Positions 46,422 to 56,566 of a stretch of 64,000 nt of DNA are shown here, one piece after another (positions within the stretch are counted from its first letter, which is position 1; the number at the start of each line of letters is the position of its first letter). Below the pieces are notes generated by a model. That model was not told where the DNA came from. It made no database searches and saw only the letters and a program-made list of their open reading frames with translations. Position numbers and translations under genes: made by a program. Source of the DNA: Bacteroidia bacterium (lineage in GTDB: Bacteria; Bacteroidota; Bacteroidia; 2-12-FULL-35-15); the NCBI GenBank assembly GCA_016786925.1, contig JAEUTU010000063.1, forward strand, positions 62,001 through 126,000. Direction: 5' to 3'.

Positions 46422-46631
46422 ATATATTGAAATGCGTTTTAGCGTTGGATCAAATGTCTGTTACTTGTGCGGAATATACACATGATAAAAGTACAGGAAA
46501 GCTTTTCCGTAAATAGATCCATAAAAGCAATACTTTCAACAAAGTAGCGTTAATAACTTGCAAATCCCCATAAATATTGATGCAGCTATCCTTACTAATT
46601 TTACCATTATTCATTTTATATATTTCCCAAG

Positions 46632-49600
46632 ATGAACAGGCTAAAAGGGTTTGTGTTTATTCTTTTGTTTTTTGTGTCGGTTTATGCTGATGCACAGAGA
46701 ACGTCCATTTATTCCGATAAGGATCTGGATTATAAAACAGGTATAGAATTATTTCAAAAGGAGAAATTTGGAGCCGCACAAAAGAGTTTTCAGAAAGTGA
46801 TCGATTCACACGATGCGAATTCATTGATGCGTGTGGATGCTGAATATTATCGCGCTATTTGTTCCATTGAATTGTTCAATAAAGATGGCGAATGGTATTT
46901 GAAGCAATTTGTAAAAGAGCATCCGGAAAGTCCGAAAGTGAAATTTGCTTATTTCTATTTAGGGAAATACAATTATCGAAAGAAAAAGTATAAAGAGTCA
47001 TTGGACTGGTTTGCGAAGGTGGATATTTATGATCTTACCACAGAAGAGCTTGCTGAGTTTTATTTTAAAAGAGGATATAGTTATTTTAATTCTGAAAAAA
47101 CAGCAGAGGCTAAAAAAGATTTCTATGAGATCAAAGACGTAGAAAATAGTTACGCTGGTGCTGCTAAGTACTATTACGCACATATTGCCTATTCTGAAAA
47201 AAATTACGAAACAGCGCTCACCGATTTTCAAAAGCTGAAATTGAATGAGACATTTGGTCCTGTTGTTCCTTATTACATTGCTCAAATCTTTTATTTGCAG
47301 GCAAAATACGATAGTGTGATCGCTTATGCTCCAGCCTTATTAGATTCTGCAAATACAAAACGGGCACCGGAAATAGCAAAAATCTTAGGCGAGTCTTATT
47401 ACAGAACCAATAAGTTCAAAGAGGCCATTCCCTATCTTAAAAAATATGAAAAAGCAGTTGTGAATTTAGATAGGAAAGATGCATACCAATTGGGATACGC
47501 GCATTATAAATTAAATCAATACGATGATGCTACGGCTTATTTTATCAGAGCTACGAATGTGGAAGATTCTTTGAGCGAAAATGCATTTTATCATTTGGGT
47601 GATTGTTATTTAAAGCTGGATAATAAGCAGAATGCACGCAATGCTTTTGGTCAGGCATCAAAATTGAAATTTGATAAGACCGTTAATGAAGACGCATTGT
47701 TCAATTATGCGAAGTTGTGTTATGACCTGTCATACAATCCATATAATGAAGCTACAAAAGCTTTTCAGCAATATTTGAAAGATTATCCAAATTCAACCCG
47801 TGCGGATGAAGCGTATTCGTTTTTGGTAAATGTATTTACAACGACTAAGAACTACAAAGGTGCCATTGATGCTATTGAAAGCATAAAAACACTAACACCG
47901 GAATTGAAACAAGCTTATCAGAAAGTAGCCTATTTTAGAGGCATCGACTTGTTTAACAATATGGAGTATGCCGATGCGATCAAAATGTTTGATAAATCGG
48001 CTACCTACTTATTCGATAAGAATATCACAGCCTATGCTTACTATTGGAAAGCAGAAGCGTTTTATCGTTTGAAAAATTATACAAAAGCGATCGATAATTA
48101 CAAAGCATTCATCATGGAGCCCGGGTCAATTGCAAAGATGGAGTATAGTGATGCCAATTATAACATCGGTTATTCCTATCATAAATTGCAAGATTATGAG
48201 AACAGTATATTGTGGTTCAGAAAGTATGTTACATTCAAACCACAGGCTGATGAGAAAAAAGTAAATGATGCGTTGAACAGAATTGGCGATGGTTATTTTA
48301 TGGGTCGCGATTTTGCAAATGCGGCTGATTATTATGGGCAATCCTATAAAATGAAATTAATGAATGCTGATTATGCATTGTTTCAGAAAGCAATGGCAGA
48401 AGGGGTTCAAAAGAAATATACCACCAAGATATCGGATCTGAAAACCTTTGTTGCCAATTATGGTTCGTCTTCATCTACTTATATTCAGAAAGCGAAATTT
48501 GAATTAGCATATACTTATTTGCAGGATAGTCAGAATGAATTGGCATTAAGTGGCTTTAAGTCATTTATGACAGAATATCCCAATAGCGTATATGAAAATG
48601 TATGTTTGAGTAAAATAGGCTTGATATATTACAATAAAAAAGAGGATGATAATGCCTTGGCTTACTTCGATAAATTGATCAAAAGAGATAAGCAATCGCC
48701 TGATGCGAAAGAGGCATTAAGTATTATTCAGAAGATCTATACAGATAGAGGCGATGTGGATGGATTAGGAAAAGTGATGTCGGATTACGGATTGTCTATT
48801 TCTCAAATATCACTGGATTCAATTGCATTCAATATAGGTAAGACACATTATTTAGAGCAGGATTGTAAAAGTGTAATCGTTGATTTTGAAAAGTATATTC
48901 AAAAGTTTCCAAACGGAATTTTTAGTACGGAGGCTAACTTTTATAAGGCGGAATGTGATTACAGATCAGGAAACATTGACGCTTCTTTAACCGGTTATGA
49001 ATTTGTGATAGCTCGAACTAAGAATCAGTTTACGGAGCAGTCGCTTTCACGAGCATCCGATATAGTGTTTAAGAAACAGGATCACACCAAGGCAATTGAT
49101 TGTTATAAGCAATTGGAATTGATCGCAGAAAATCCTAAAAACAATTCAGCTGCTAAGATCGGATTGATGCGAAGTCATTATTTCTTGAAAAATTATCCGG
49201 ATGCTATTGATTACTCTAATAAAGTTTTAGGAATTGAAAATGTAAGTACAGAGTTGATCAATGAAGCACATTATACGATCGCGCAGTCGTATTTAGCTCA
49301 GCAAAAATACGATGATGCCATGGCTGAATTCAGAGTGTTGTCATCTACAGCAAAAAGTGCTATGGGAGCAGAAGCCAGTTATCAAGTGGCCAATATTTAT
49401 TATTTAAAAAATGATTATAAATCATCCGAGAAAGCAGTTTTTGATTTTATTAAAGGTGGGAAGGGTACTGTTTATTGGATCAGTAAGGCTTTGATATTAC
49501 AGTCGGATAATTATGTGGCTACAAATAATAATTTCCAGGCAAAAGCAACATTGCAAGGAGTAATAGAAGATTCTGAAATTCCGGAGTTGATAAAGATCGC

Positions 49601-49775
49601 ACAGGAAAAATTAGATAAGATAAATGCGGATGAAGAGGCTGCGAAGAAAATGAAGGCAGCTGAGGAGCCTATAAAAATAGAGTTTGAAAACAATACGGAA
49701 CAGCAGAATAAGTTGTTTGAAGAGTCAACAACTGTTCCTCCTGCATCAGAAGAAGTTAAAGTAGAACAACAGTAA
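46632..49775 (+). CDS. Large periplasmic TPR protein
   Basis: A 1047-residue protein with a signal peptide ending 'YADAQ'. Almost the whole length (about 30-1000) consists of tetratricopeptide repeats ('YRAICSIELFNKDGEWYLKQF', 'YAYYWKAEAFYRLKNYTKAIDNYKAF', 'AHYTIAQSYLAQQKYDDAMAEF' and others, some 20 or more). A Glu-rich tail closes it. It is probably a periplasmic scaffold. It is immediately followed (10 bases) by an outer-membrane barrel gene, implying a working pair. I do not recognise a named function. Confidence 0.88.
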   Translation: MNRLKGFVFILLFFVSVYADAQRTSIYSDKDLDYKTGIELFQKEKFGAAQKSFQKVIDSHDANSLMRVDAEYYRAICSIELFNKDGEWYLKQFVKEHPESPKVKFAYFYLGKYNYRKKKYKESLDWFAKVDIYDLTTEELAEFYFKRGYSYFNSEKTAEAKKDFYEIKDVENSYAGAAKYYYAHIAYSEKNYETALTDFQKLKLNETFGPVVPYYIAQIFYLQAKYDSVIAYAPALLDSANTKRAPEIAKILGESYYRTNKFKEAIPYLKKYEKAVVNLDRKDAYQLGYAHYKLNQYDDATAYFIRATNVEDSLSENAFYHLGDCYLKLDNKQNARNAFGQASKLKFDKTVNEDALFNYAKLCYDLSYNPYNEATKAFQQYLKDYPNSTRADEAYSFLVNVFTTTKNYKGAIDAIESIKTLTPELKQAYQKVAYFRGIDLFNNMEYADAIKMFDKSATYLFDKNITAYAYYWKAEAFYRLKNYTKAIDNYKAFIMEPGSIAKMEYSDANYNIGYSYHKLQDYENSILWFRKYVTFKPQADEKKVNDALNRIGDGYFMGRDFANAADYYGQSYKMKLMNADYALFQKAMAEGVQKKYTTKISDLKTFVANYGSSSSTYIQKAKFELAYTYLQDSQNELALSGFKSFMTEYPNSVYENVCLSKIGLIYYNKKEDDNALAYFDKLIKRDKQSPDAKEALSIIQKIYTDRGDVDGLGKVMSDYGLSISQISLDSIAFNIGKTHYLEQDCKSVIVDFEKYIQKFPNGIFSTEANFYKAECDYRSGNIDASLTGYEFVIARTKNQFTEQSLSRASDIVFKKQDHTKAIDCYKQLELIAENPKNNSAAKIGLMRSHYFLKNYPDAIDYSNKVLGIENVSTELINEAHYTIAQSYLAQQKYDDAMAEFRVLSSTAKSAMGAEASYQVANIYYLKNDYKSSEKAVFDFIKGGKGTVYWISKALILQSDNYVATNNNFQAKATLQGVIEDSEIPELIKIAQEKLDKINADEEAAKKMKAAEEPIKIEFENNTEQQNKLFEESTTVPPASEEVKVEQQ

Positions 49776-49785
49776 ATTCATATAC

Positions 49786-51468
49786 ATGGCTTTATTTAAA
49801 AAATATTATTTGCATTTTTTTCTTTCTTTTTCATTATTAATAGGAATGAATGAAGTGGCAAATGCTCAAAAAGACACCTTGCAATCAATGATCTTTGAAG
49901 GCTCTGGACAATTTCGTCCAAGCATCACCGAATCAAACAAGTTGAATGAAACTCCGAATATTGTTGATTCGACAAAAAAGATAGCGGTAAAAGGGTACAG
50001 CTTTAATTCTAAAAAGATCGCAACAGGATTTGATGTGGAACCTATTGCCCCTGCTCAGATGGTAGGAGAGCCATTAACTAAGTTGTACAACGGATTGGTG
50101 AAAATTGGAATGGGAACTTATACAACTCCTTATGGTGAAGTGTGGTTCAATCATTTACGCTCCAAAGAATATGCTTATGGATTACGTTTAAAACATCTTT
50201 CTTCAAAAGCCACTTTAAAGGATTATGGATTTGCCGGATTTAGTGATAATGAGATCAGCTTGTATGGTAAGAAATTTTTAAAAGAACATACTTTGTCAGG
50301 TAATTTTGACTATGCACGCAATGTAGTTCATTTCTATGGTTATGATCCAACATTTTTTGAATTGAAGGATGATGCGACAGTACAACGTTTTAATTTATTT
50401 GCTGCAAATGCGGAGTTGTTGAGTCACTACCCTAAAGCAAGTAGATACAATCATAGTATTAAATTGTCCTATTATAATTTGGCTGATCTATATAAATCAT
50501 CGGAGAATAATATTAAAGCAAGTGGCTACCTGCAAACAGCTGTTGCAAAAGAATTATTGAGGGTGAATGCTTCAGTAGATTATTATAATTACAAAACGAA
50601 ATCGGATACAGTTAACAATACGATCATTTCATTGAATCCTAATTTCATTGCAAAGGGAGAGCGCTACAGTGCAACTTTAGGAGTGGAAATGACCATGGAT
50701 ATGTTTGTTCAATCGAAATTCTATTTTTATCCAAAAGTAGATCTTAGCTACAATGTTTTTGATGAGATCATTATTCCATATGCAGGAGCTTCTGGTGGTT
50801 TGCAAAAGAACAGCTATCGATCGTTAACAGATAATAATCCTTTTGTGCTGTCGGATCTTACCATGAAAAATTCTAATCGTAAATACGAATTGTATGGAGG
50901 TTTGAAAGGAACGCTTTCATCAAAGATAGCTTATAATGCTCGTGCATCATATCAAACTGTTGGAACAATGGCCTTGTATGTAAATGAAACGGATAGGCTT
51001 TTAAATAACCGTTTTGATGTAATCTACGATGAAGTGGATGTGTTGAATGTGGGTGGGGAAGTATCTTACCAGAATCGTGAGAAATTGAGAATTAATTTAC
51101 GAGGTGATTATTTTAACTATAAAACGAAAACAGAAGTAAGAGCTTGGTATAAACCGGAGTTAGCAATAACATTGTCGGCCAATTATAATTTACGTGATAA
51201 GATCGTTGCTAAAGTAGATCTTTTCTATTTGGGAAATCAGTTTGCTAAAACATACGAAGCAGATACAACGGCTATTACCGGTAAGAAGGTTGTTGCGAAA
51301 GAACTGGCAGGCGTATTTGACGCCAACATTGGTTTAGAATATAGATACAATAAAAAGTTAGGCTTTTTCTTGAATGTCAACAACATTGCAAGTATGCGTT
51401 ATATGCGCTACATGAATTATCCTACACAACGCTTTAACTTAATGGGCGGATTGTCGTATTCTTTTTAA
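49786..51468 (+). CDS. Outer-membrane beta-barrel protein without plug
   Basis: A 560-residue protein with a signal peptide ending 'NEVANAQ'. A linker of about 70 residues precedes a long barrel region of alternating aromatic/polar strands that ends in 'FNLMGGLSYSF', the terminal-Phe signature for outer-membrane insertion. It resembles the barrel part of TonB-dependent receptors but lacks the plug motif and carboxypeptidase-like domain, so the substrate and TonB dependence are unproven. It is translationally close to the TPR gene. Its stop overlaps that of the convergent VOC gene by four bases. Confidence 0.8.
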   Translation: MALFKKYYLHFFLSFSLLIGMNEVANAQKDTLQSMIFEGSGQFRPSITESNKLNETPNIVDSTKKIAVKGYSFNSKKIATGFDVEPIAPAQMVGEPLTKLYNGLVKIGMGTYTTPYGEVWFNHLRSKEYAYGLRLKHLSSKATLKDYGFAGFSDNEISLYGKKFLKEHTLSGNFDYARNVVHFYGYDPTFFELKDDATVQRFNLFAANAELLSHYPKASRYNHSIKLSYYNLADLYKSSENNIKASGYLQTAVAKELLRVNASVDYYNYKTKSDTVNNTIISLNPNFIAKGERYSATLGVEMTMDMFVQSKFYFYPKVDLSYNVFDEIIIPYAGASGGLQKNSYRSLTDNNPFVLSDLTMKNSNRKYELYGGLKGTLSSKIAYNARASYQTVGTMALYVNETDRLLNNRFDVIYDEVDVLNVGGEVSYQNREKLRINLRGDYFNYKTKTEVRAWYKPELAITLSANYNLRDKIVAKVDLFYLGNQFAKTYEADTTAITGKKVVAKELAGVFDANIGLEYRYNKKLGFFLNVNNIASMRYMRYMNYPTQRFNLMGGLSYSF

Positions 51469-51857
51469 TGCTTGGTTGTTTTTGCAAAAGCAATGATGTG
51501 TCCATCGTGATCACTAATATAACCTGCAGTATCTCCCCAATTTCGTTCGCTTATTTGATCGATCAGTGTTGCACCTGCATTTAGTGCAGAAGCCATGCGT
51601 TTCTCAATGTCGTCAACTTTTAAGTACAATTCGCATCGAGGTATTCCATTGCCAATTGCAGGATCCGGGGCAACCGGACAAATGATCTTGGCAATACCGC
51701 TTTCAGGCATGAGTCCCAGTTTGCAATTTCCGGATAATTGGAATTCTGTCATTCCGGGAACGTTGAGAGATGGTTTTAGCCCTAAAATTTCAGAATAAAA
51801 TCCGGTACTTTTTTGTTGATCTTTTACATACAATATGAACTCAATTTCTGCTATCAT
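51465..51857 (-). CDS. VOC (glyoxalase/bleomycin-resistance fold) protein
   Basis: A 130-residue vicinal-oxygen-chelate protein with two beta-alpha-beta-beta-beta units: 'EIEFILYVKDQQKSTGFYSEIL' and 'CELYLKVDDIEKRMASALNAG'. It ends 'GYISDHDGHIIAFAKTT', the typical last strand. Members are metal-dependent lyases, dioxygenases or drug binders; the role here is unknown. Confidence 0.9.
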   Translation of the reverse strand: MIAEIEFILYVKDQQKSTGFYSEILGLKPSLNVPGMTEFQLSGNCKLGLMPESGIAKIICPVAPDPAIGNGIPRCELYLKVDDIEKRMASALNAGATLIDQISERNWGDTAGYISDHDGHIIAFAKTTKH

Positions 51858-51904
51858 TTTATACTAGAATTTATATAAAAATAGGCAAATTTTTGCACCA
51901 AAAC

Positions 51905-51925
51905 TTATTAACTATTTGTTAATAA
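51905..51925. repeat. Perfect 8-base inverted repeat upstream of gyrB
   Basis: TTATTAAC (51905-51912) and GTTAATAA (51918-51925) around TATTT, in the gap between the divergent VOC and gyrB genes. It is about 50 bases upstream of the gyrB -7 box: a possible operator. Confidence 0.5.
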
Positions 51926-51975
51926 ATACTTGAGGGTTAAACACTATTGAAAACCTTTATTTTCGGGCAAAAAGC

Positions 51976-51983
51976 TATATTTG
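51976..51983 (+). promoter_or_regulatory. Bacteroidota -7 box for gyrB
   Basis: TATATTTG matches TAnnTTTG, 39 bases before the gyrB ATG. No TTG lies at the standard spacing. Confidence 0.55.
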
Positions 51984-52022
51984 TTAGCCTTTAAAAAATA
52001 GCAAAAAAACACTTAAGATATT

Positions 52023-53990
52023 ATGGAAGAAACAGTAAACGAACAAGCAAAAAAATCATCAGAATATTCAGCCGATAGTATTCAGGTATTAGAAGGGTTA
52101 GAAGCGGTGCGTAAACGCCCTGCCATGTACATTGGCGATATTGGAAACAAAGGTTTGCACCACTTGGTGTATGAGGTAGTGGATAACTCTATCGATGAGG
52201 CTTTGGCCGGTCATTGTAAAAATATATTTGTTACGATCAATGAGGGAAACTCTATCACAGTAAAGGATGATGGACGTGGCATCCCGACAGATATGCACCC
52301 TAAAGAGAAAAAATCGGCTTTAGAGGTGGTTATGACCGTATTGCATGCCGGTGGTAAATTCGATAAGGATTCCTATAAAGTTTCCGGTGGTTTGCATGGG
52401 GTAGGGGTAAGTTGTGTGAATGCACTTTCTACTCATTTAACAGTGAATGTACACCGTAATGGTACTGAATATATTCAGGAGTACAATATTGGTAAACCTT
52501 TATATCCCGTAAAGGAAGTAGGTAAAACGGATTATCGTGGTACCATCGTTACTTTCCAGCCGGATGCTAGCATTTTCACAACTACAGTTTATCATTACGA
52601 TATTCTATCCGCTCGTATGCGTGAATTAGCGTATTTGAATAAAGGGATCAGAATTACACTTACCGATATGCGTGAAAAAGATGCGGAGGGTAATCCTGTA
52701 TCTGAAACATTCTTCTCTGAAGGTGGATTAAAAGAGTTTGTGGAATATTTAGATGCTACCCGTGAGCGTTTAGTGGAAGATGTTATCTATATGGAAGGCG
52801 AGAAGAACAGCATTCCGGTTGAGGTAGCAATGATGTACAATACATCCTTCTCCGAAAATTTACATACTTATGTGAATAATATCAATACACATGAAGGTGG
52901 TACACACTTAGCTGGTTTCAGAAGAGGCTTGACCAGAACGTTGAAAAATTATGCTGAAAAATCAGGCTTATTAAGCAAAGTAAAGATCGAGATCAATGGA
53001 GACGATTTCCGTGAAGGATTAACGGCTGTTATTTCAGTTAAAGTACAAGAGCCTCAATTTGAAGGACAAACAAAAACCAAATTGGGTAACAATGAGGTAA
53101 TGGGAGCTGTTGATACTGCTGTGAGTGAGATGCTAAGCAATTACTTGGAAGAGCATCCAAAACAGGCTCGTCAGATCGTAGATAAAGTAATTTTGGCAGC
53201 TACAGCACGTCATGCAGCCCGCAAAGCGCGTGAGATGGTACAAAGAAAGAACGTCATGACAGGTACCGGTTTACCGGGTAAATTGTCGGATTGTTCTGAT
53301 AATGATCCTCAAAATTGCGAGATCTACTTGGTAGAGGGGGATTCTGCGGGTGGTACAGCTAAACAAGGTCGTAACCGTGCTTTCCAGGCAATTTTGCCTC
53401 TTCGTGGTAAGATCTTGAACGTTGAAAAAGCAATGGAGTATAAGATCTATGAAAATGAAGAGATCAAAAATATTTTTACAGCTTTGGGAGTATTCAGAGG
53501 AACAACCGAAGACGAAAGAGCCTTAAATATTGAAAAATTACGTTACCATAAGATCGTGATCATGTGTGATGCCGATGTGGATGGTAGTCACATTACTACA
53601 CTTATTCTAACCTTCTTCTTCCGCCATATGAAAGAATTGATCGAACGCGGACATGTTTACATTGCAACTCCTCCTTTGTATTTAGTAAAGAAAGGAAACA
53701 ATCAAAAATATGCATGGAATGAAGAAGAGCGTTTAGCTGCTATTAGAGAAATTGGTGGTGAAGGGAAAGAAAGTACTGTAAATGTTCAGCGTTATAAAGG
53801 TTTGGGAGAGATGAATGCAGAGCAATTATGGCAAACAACTATGAATCCTGAATTCAGAACATTGCGTAAAGTAACTATAGAAAGCGCTGCAGAAGCTGAT
53901 CGTATCTTCTCTATGTTAATGGGAGATGAAGTTCCACCACGCAGAGAATTCATTGAAAAGAATGCGAAGTATGCGAAGATAGATGCTTAA
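52023..53990 (+). CDS. gyrB: DNA gyrase subunit B
   Basis: A 655-residue ATPase subunit of gyrase. The GHKL ATPase domain has 'VYEVVDNSIDEALAGHC', 'DDGRGIPTDMHPKEK' and 'GGLHGVGVSCVNALS'. The TOPRIM domain has 'EIYLVEGDSAGGTAKQGRNR' and 'MCDADVDGSHITTLIL'. The C-terminus 'RYKGLGEMNAEQLWQTTMNPE' is the GyrB signature. The short length, without the E. coli insert, is usual in Bacteroidota. gyrA is not in the window. Confidence 0.98.
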   Translation: MEETVNEQAKKSSEYSADSIQVLEGLEAVRKRPAMYIGDIGNKGLHHLVYEVVDNSIDEALAGHCKNIFVTINEGNSITVKDDGRGIPTDMHPKEKKSALEVVMTVLHAGGKFDKDSYKVSGGLHGVGVSCVNALSTHLTVNVHRNGTEYIQEYNIGKPLYPVKEVGKTDYRGTIVTFQPDASIFTTTVYHYDILSARMRELAYLNKGIRITLTDMREKDAEGNPVSETFFSEGGLKEFVEYLDATRERLVEDVIYMEGEKNSIPVEVAMMYNTSFSENLHTYVNNINTHEGGTHLAGFRRGLTRTLKNYAEKSGLLSKVKIEINGDDFREGLTAVISVKVQEPQFEGQTKTKLGNNEVMGAVDTAVSEMLSNYLEEHPKQARQIVDKVILAATARHAARKAREMVQRKNVMTGTGLPGKLSDCSDNDPQNCEIYLVEGDSAGGTAKQGRNRAFQAILPLRGKILNVEKAMEYKIYENEEIKNIFTALGVFRGTTEDERALNIEKLRYHKIVIMCDADVDGSHITTLILTFFFRHMKELIERGHVYIATPPLYLVKKGNNQKYAWNEEERLAAIREIGGEGKESTVNVQRYKGLGEMNAEQLWQTTMNPEFRTLRKVTIESAAEADRIFSMLMGDEVPPRREFIEKNAKYAKIDA

Positions 53991-54013
53991 TGATTTTAGC
54001 TAATTTGATAAAT

Positions 54014-54050
54014 AAAAAAATCCCTCAACATTTGTTGAGGGATTTTTTTG
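54014..54050 (+). terminator. Bidirectional terminator between gyrB and the collagen-like gene
   Basis: Ten-base stem ATCCCTCAAC / GTTGAGGGAT with loop ATTT, flanked by six A and seven T. Confidence 0.92.
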
Positions 54051-54068
54051 TGGTGATAGATAAAACTC

Positions 54069-56459
54069 TTACCTCTTTTCCTTACGTTTATTATTGAAAT
54101 CAAGTTTTGGTGTGTTAGGCAATGTTTGTGCCTTTTCTGTTTCTTGGAATGAGCGTTCTGCATGGTAGAATAAGCCACTTGATTTTGGTTGCCCATAAAG
54201 TTCAGGCATTAAGTATTTCCCAACTTCATCACCTGTTTTATTTACGATGACATCTTTTGCTTCCGGATGTTTTTGTAAATATGGATCATTTCTTTCTGCA
54301 TAAACTACCCATGACACTTTTTGTCCCGGTTTTCCACCTGCAATTTCAAATTGCTTATTGGTAATCTCTGATTTAATATAAAGATCGGCTTTTGCCCCAA
54401 TAGCAGTTAAATTATAACTGAAGTTAATGTTAATTGCATCAAAATAGTCAGGTAATGAAACTGTAGCTTCGCCATTATTATCTAAAATAACATTACCTCT
54501 ATATACATTGATCACTTCATTTGATTCAATTGAGAAATGCTTCAATATTTGTCCAGATGGATTTAATGGATGATCAATTTTGAATGTTTTAACACCCGAT
54601 GCAGCTAAATCTCCATTTGCAAATACGGCTTCACCGGCACCCGCAACGGTTTCTTGTCCAAGAACACCTGCTGCAAAATTCCCGGTTCCATTGATAAGTC
54701 CTAGAACACCTACTGCATTAATGGCTCCAGCACCTGTAGCTTGTGCATTTAATGCAATAGTAGCATTGTTAGCAAGAGCAGCCAGAAATACACCTGCATT
54801 TGCTCCACTTGATTGTCCCCAAACTGCAGAATGGTTGGCATTCGTTGAAGTAGAAACTGAATTAGCAAAAATTACTTGAGTATTATAACCAGCAGTAGCC
54901 AAAGAAGATTGGAATGATCCTACCCGTCCATTACCAGAGTGTGTCGCCAATAATGTAACATTAGTACTTGCAGCATTATTTAATTGAAGTTCAGCAGCTC
55001 TTCCTGTTCCATTTGTTATACCCCATAATGCATTTCTTGTATTAGCAGCATTTGCTATCTCAAAATAACCTCCCTCACCTAAGCCGTCATTTTCTCCAAA
55101 TACAGCAACGCTAGCAGCTGTACCGGTATTTGCAATAAATCCAAAAACGCCAGTGCCTCCATTTCCATTCGTTCCTAATACTCCGATGCCAGTTGCAGTA
55201 TTATCTCCCCATACACCCCATCCAATGTTTACAGATGTTCCTTGTACACCTATTCCTGTGCCATTATTTTCACCATAAATTCCTGATGCGGTTCCCGAGC
55301 TATATCCATTGATAGGGTATTCCATTGTCGCAGTCGTATTGATTGCACCTGCATATCCAAATCCATAGGATGAGAAGATGTCGGTAGTTGGGCTAATTGC
55401 AGCAGTTCTGTTAACGACATAGTTTCCAGTAGAAGTTACTCTTGCTCTTTCATTCGTTGCTGCTGTTCCACCAGTTTTTGTAACAAAGTCTACAGCATCA
55501 TTGGTTCCAATATAATTTGTTCCAGCAACTGTGGCAGAGTTTCCGGTTGTTAACCATGCACCGGCTGTTGAGGTGATCGGTCCGCCAGATCCTGCAGTCC
55601 CGTTAACTGTAACTGTTCCATTTGTATTATAAGAGATAGAAGATAAAGTCCATGATGGCCCGGTTGCTCCTGTAGCACCTGTCGCTCCTGCAACACCAGT
55701 ACTTCCTGTCGCTCCATTAGCTCCTGTTGATCCTGTCGATCCTGTTGCACCGTTAGCACCAGTAGCCCCTGCAACACCTGTACTACCAGTAGCTCCATTA
55801 GCCCCTGTACTTCCTGTTGCACCATTAGCACCGGTTGCTCCTGCAACACCAGTGCTTCCTGTTGCTCCATTTGCACCAGTGCTACCTGTTGCTCCTGTAC
55901 TTCCATTGCTTCCGGTTGCGCCAGTTACACCTGCAACTCCTGTTGCTCCAGTAGCACCAGTAGTTCCCGGAGTTCCAGATCCAACACCAGTGGGTCCTAC
56001 AGGTCCAGTAGCACCTGTTGCACCAGTAGCGCCTGCTACACCTGTTCCAGTAGCGCCCGTTGCTCCGGTAGCACCATCAATCCCATTGGCTCCGGTAGCA
56101 CCTGTTGCTCCATTAGCACCTGTCGCTCCAGTAGCACCAGCTACACCGCTTCCGGACGATAATCCACATAAGGATACCCATGCAGAAGTAGGTTGACGAA
56201 AGAAAAAATAGCACATGGAGTCTGTGTCGTAAACAAGTAATGAGTTTGCCGGAGCTGGTATCGCTAAACGTTGAACCGCAGTCATTCTTGGTACAAGAAC
56301 ACCTTTGTCGCTCGCGAGCATTTCTAATATTGCAGAGGCATCAGGAGTGTTTGTTCCAATACCAACGTTATTTTGAGCGTTTATTTTAAACGCATTGAAA
56401 GAGATAAAAAATGCAATAAAAGCAAATTTTAAAACATGTTTAGTAGAATATTTTTTCAT
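54069..56459 (-). CDS. Secreted collagen-like repeat protein, large form
   Basis: A 796-residue protein. It has a signal peptide (to about residue 29) and the N-terminal motif '[19 protein letters not shown]' with '[15 protein letters not shown]', also present in the sister gene at 56860. A Gly-x-y tract of about 165 residues (103-268) follows, mostly GAT, GST, GVA and GAN triplets with one break near residue 160. Next is a Gly/Asn/Thr-rich region with loose GVxGxxxxG repeats. The C-terminal domain of about 190 residues ('[20 protein letters not shown]', '[20 protein letters not shown]') resembles a domain seen at the ends of other secreted repeat proteins. No T9SS sorting domain is visible; it ends in basic residues. 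The ATG at 56459 gives a proper signal peptide. Confidence 0.85.
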   Translation of the reverse strand: MKKYSTKHVLKFAFIAFFISFNAFKINAQNNVGIGTNTPDASAILEMLASDKGVLVPRMTAVQRLAIPAPANSLLVYDTDSMCYFFFRQPTSAWVSLCGLSSGSGVAGATGATGANGATGATGANGIDGATGATGATGTGVAGATGATGATGPVGPTGVGSGTPGTTGATGATGVAGVTGATGSNGSTGATGSTGANGATGSTGVAGATGANGATGSTGANGATGSTGVAGATGANGATGSTGSTGANGATGSTGVAGATGATGATGPSWTLSSISYNTNGTVTVNGTAGSGGPITSTAGAWLTTGNSATVAGTNYIGTNDAVDFVTKTGGTAATNERARVTSTGNYVVNRTAAISPTTDIFSSYGFGYAGAINTTATMEYPINGYSSGTASGIYGENNGTGIGVQGTSVNIGWGVWGDNTATGIGVLGTNGNGGTGVFGFIANTGTAASVAVFGENDGLGEGGYFEIANAANTRNALWGITNGTGRAAELQLNNAASTNVTLLATHSGNGRVGSFQSSLATAGYNTQVIFANSVSTSTNANHSAVWGQSSGANAGVFLAALANNATIALNAQATGAGAINAVGVLGLINGTGNFAAGVLGQETVAGAGEAVFANGDLAASGVKTFKIDHPLNPSGQILKHFSIESNEVINVYRGNVILDNNGEATVSLPDYFDAININFSYNLTAIGAKADLYIKSEITNKQFEIAGGKPGQKVSWVVYAERNDPYLQKHPEAKDVIVNKTGDEVGKYLMPELYGQPKSSGLFYHAERSFQETEKAQTLPNTPKLDFNNKRKEKR

Positions 56460-56483
56460 TTTTATTGGGGTAGAGGGTTTGTA

Positions 56484-56511
56484 CAAATTTATGAAAAAAA
56501 TAAGTAAACAA
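56484..56511 (-). promoter_or_regulatory. Candidate promoter of the large collagen-like gene
   Basis: On the minus strand TTG (56511-56509), 17-base spacer, TAAATTTG (56491-56484), 24 bases before the ATG. The spacer is two bases shorter than ideal. It starts right after the terminator of the upstream small gene, so the large collagen-like gene is probably a separate transcription unit. Confidence 0.5.
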
Positions 56512-56513
56512 AT

Positions 56514-56545
56514 AAAAAAGCCCATACTTTTTGTATGAGCTTTTT
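56514..56545 (-). terminator. Intrinsic terminator after the small secreted-protein gene
   Basis: GCCCATAC / GTATGAGC (one C-A mismatch) with a 5-base loop, extended by A-T pairs on both sides; on the minus strand a T run follows. Confidence 0.75.
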
Positions 56546-56566
56546 AAGAAAATCAGATGTTTGTTA

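Noticed and set aside
51858-52022. Replication origin near gyrB
   Set aside because: No cluster of DnaA boxes (TTATCCACA-type) and no dnaA or dnaN gene; only one inverted repeat and a promoter box.
55852-56196. Plus-strand frame coding for a Pro/Ala/Val repeat protein opposite the collagen tract
   Set aside because: It is the antisense shadow of Gly-x-y triplets (GGT GCT ACT read backwards gives Pro, Ala and Val); it has no signal peptide, promoter or neighbour logic.
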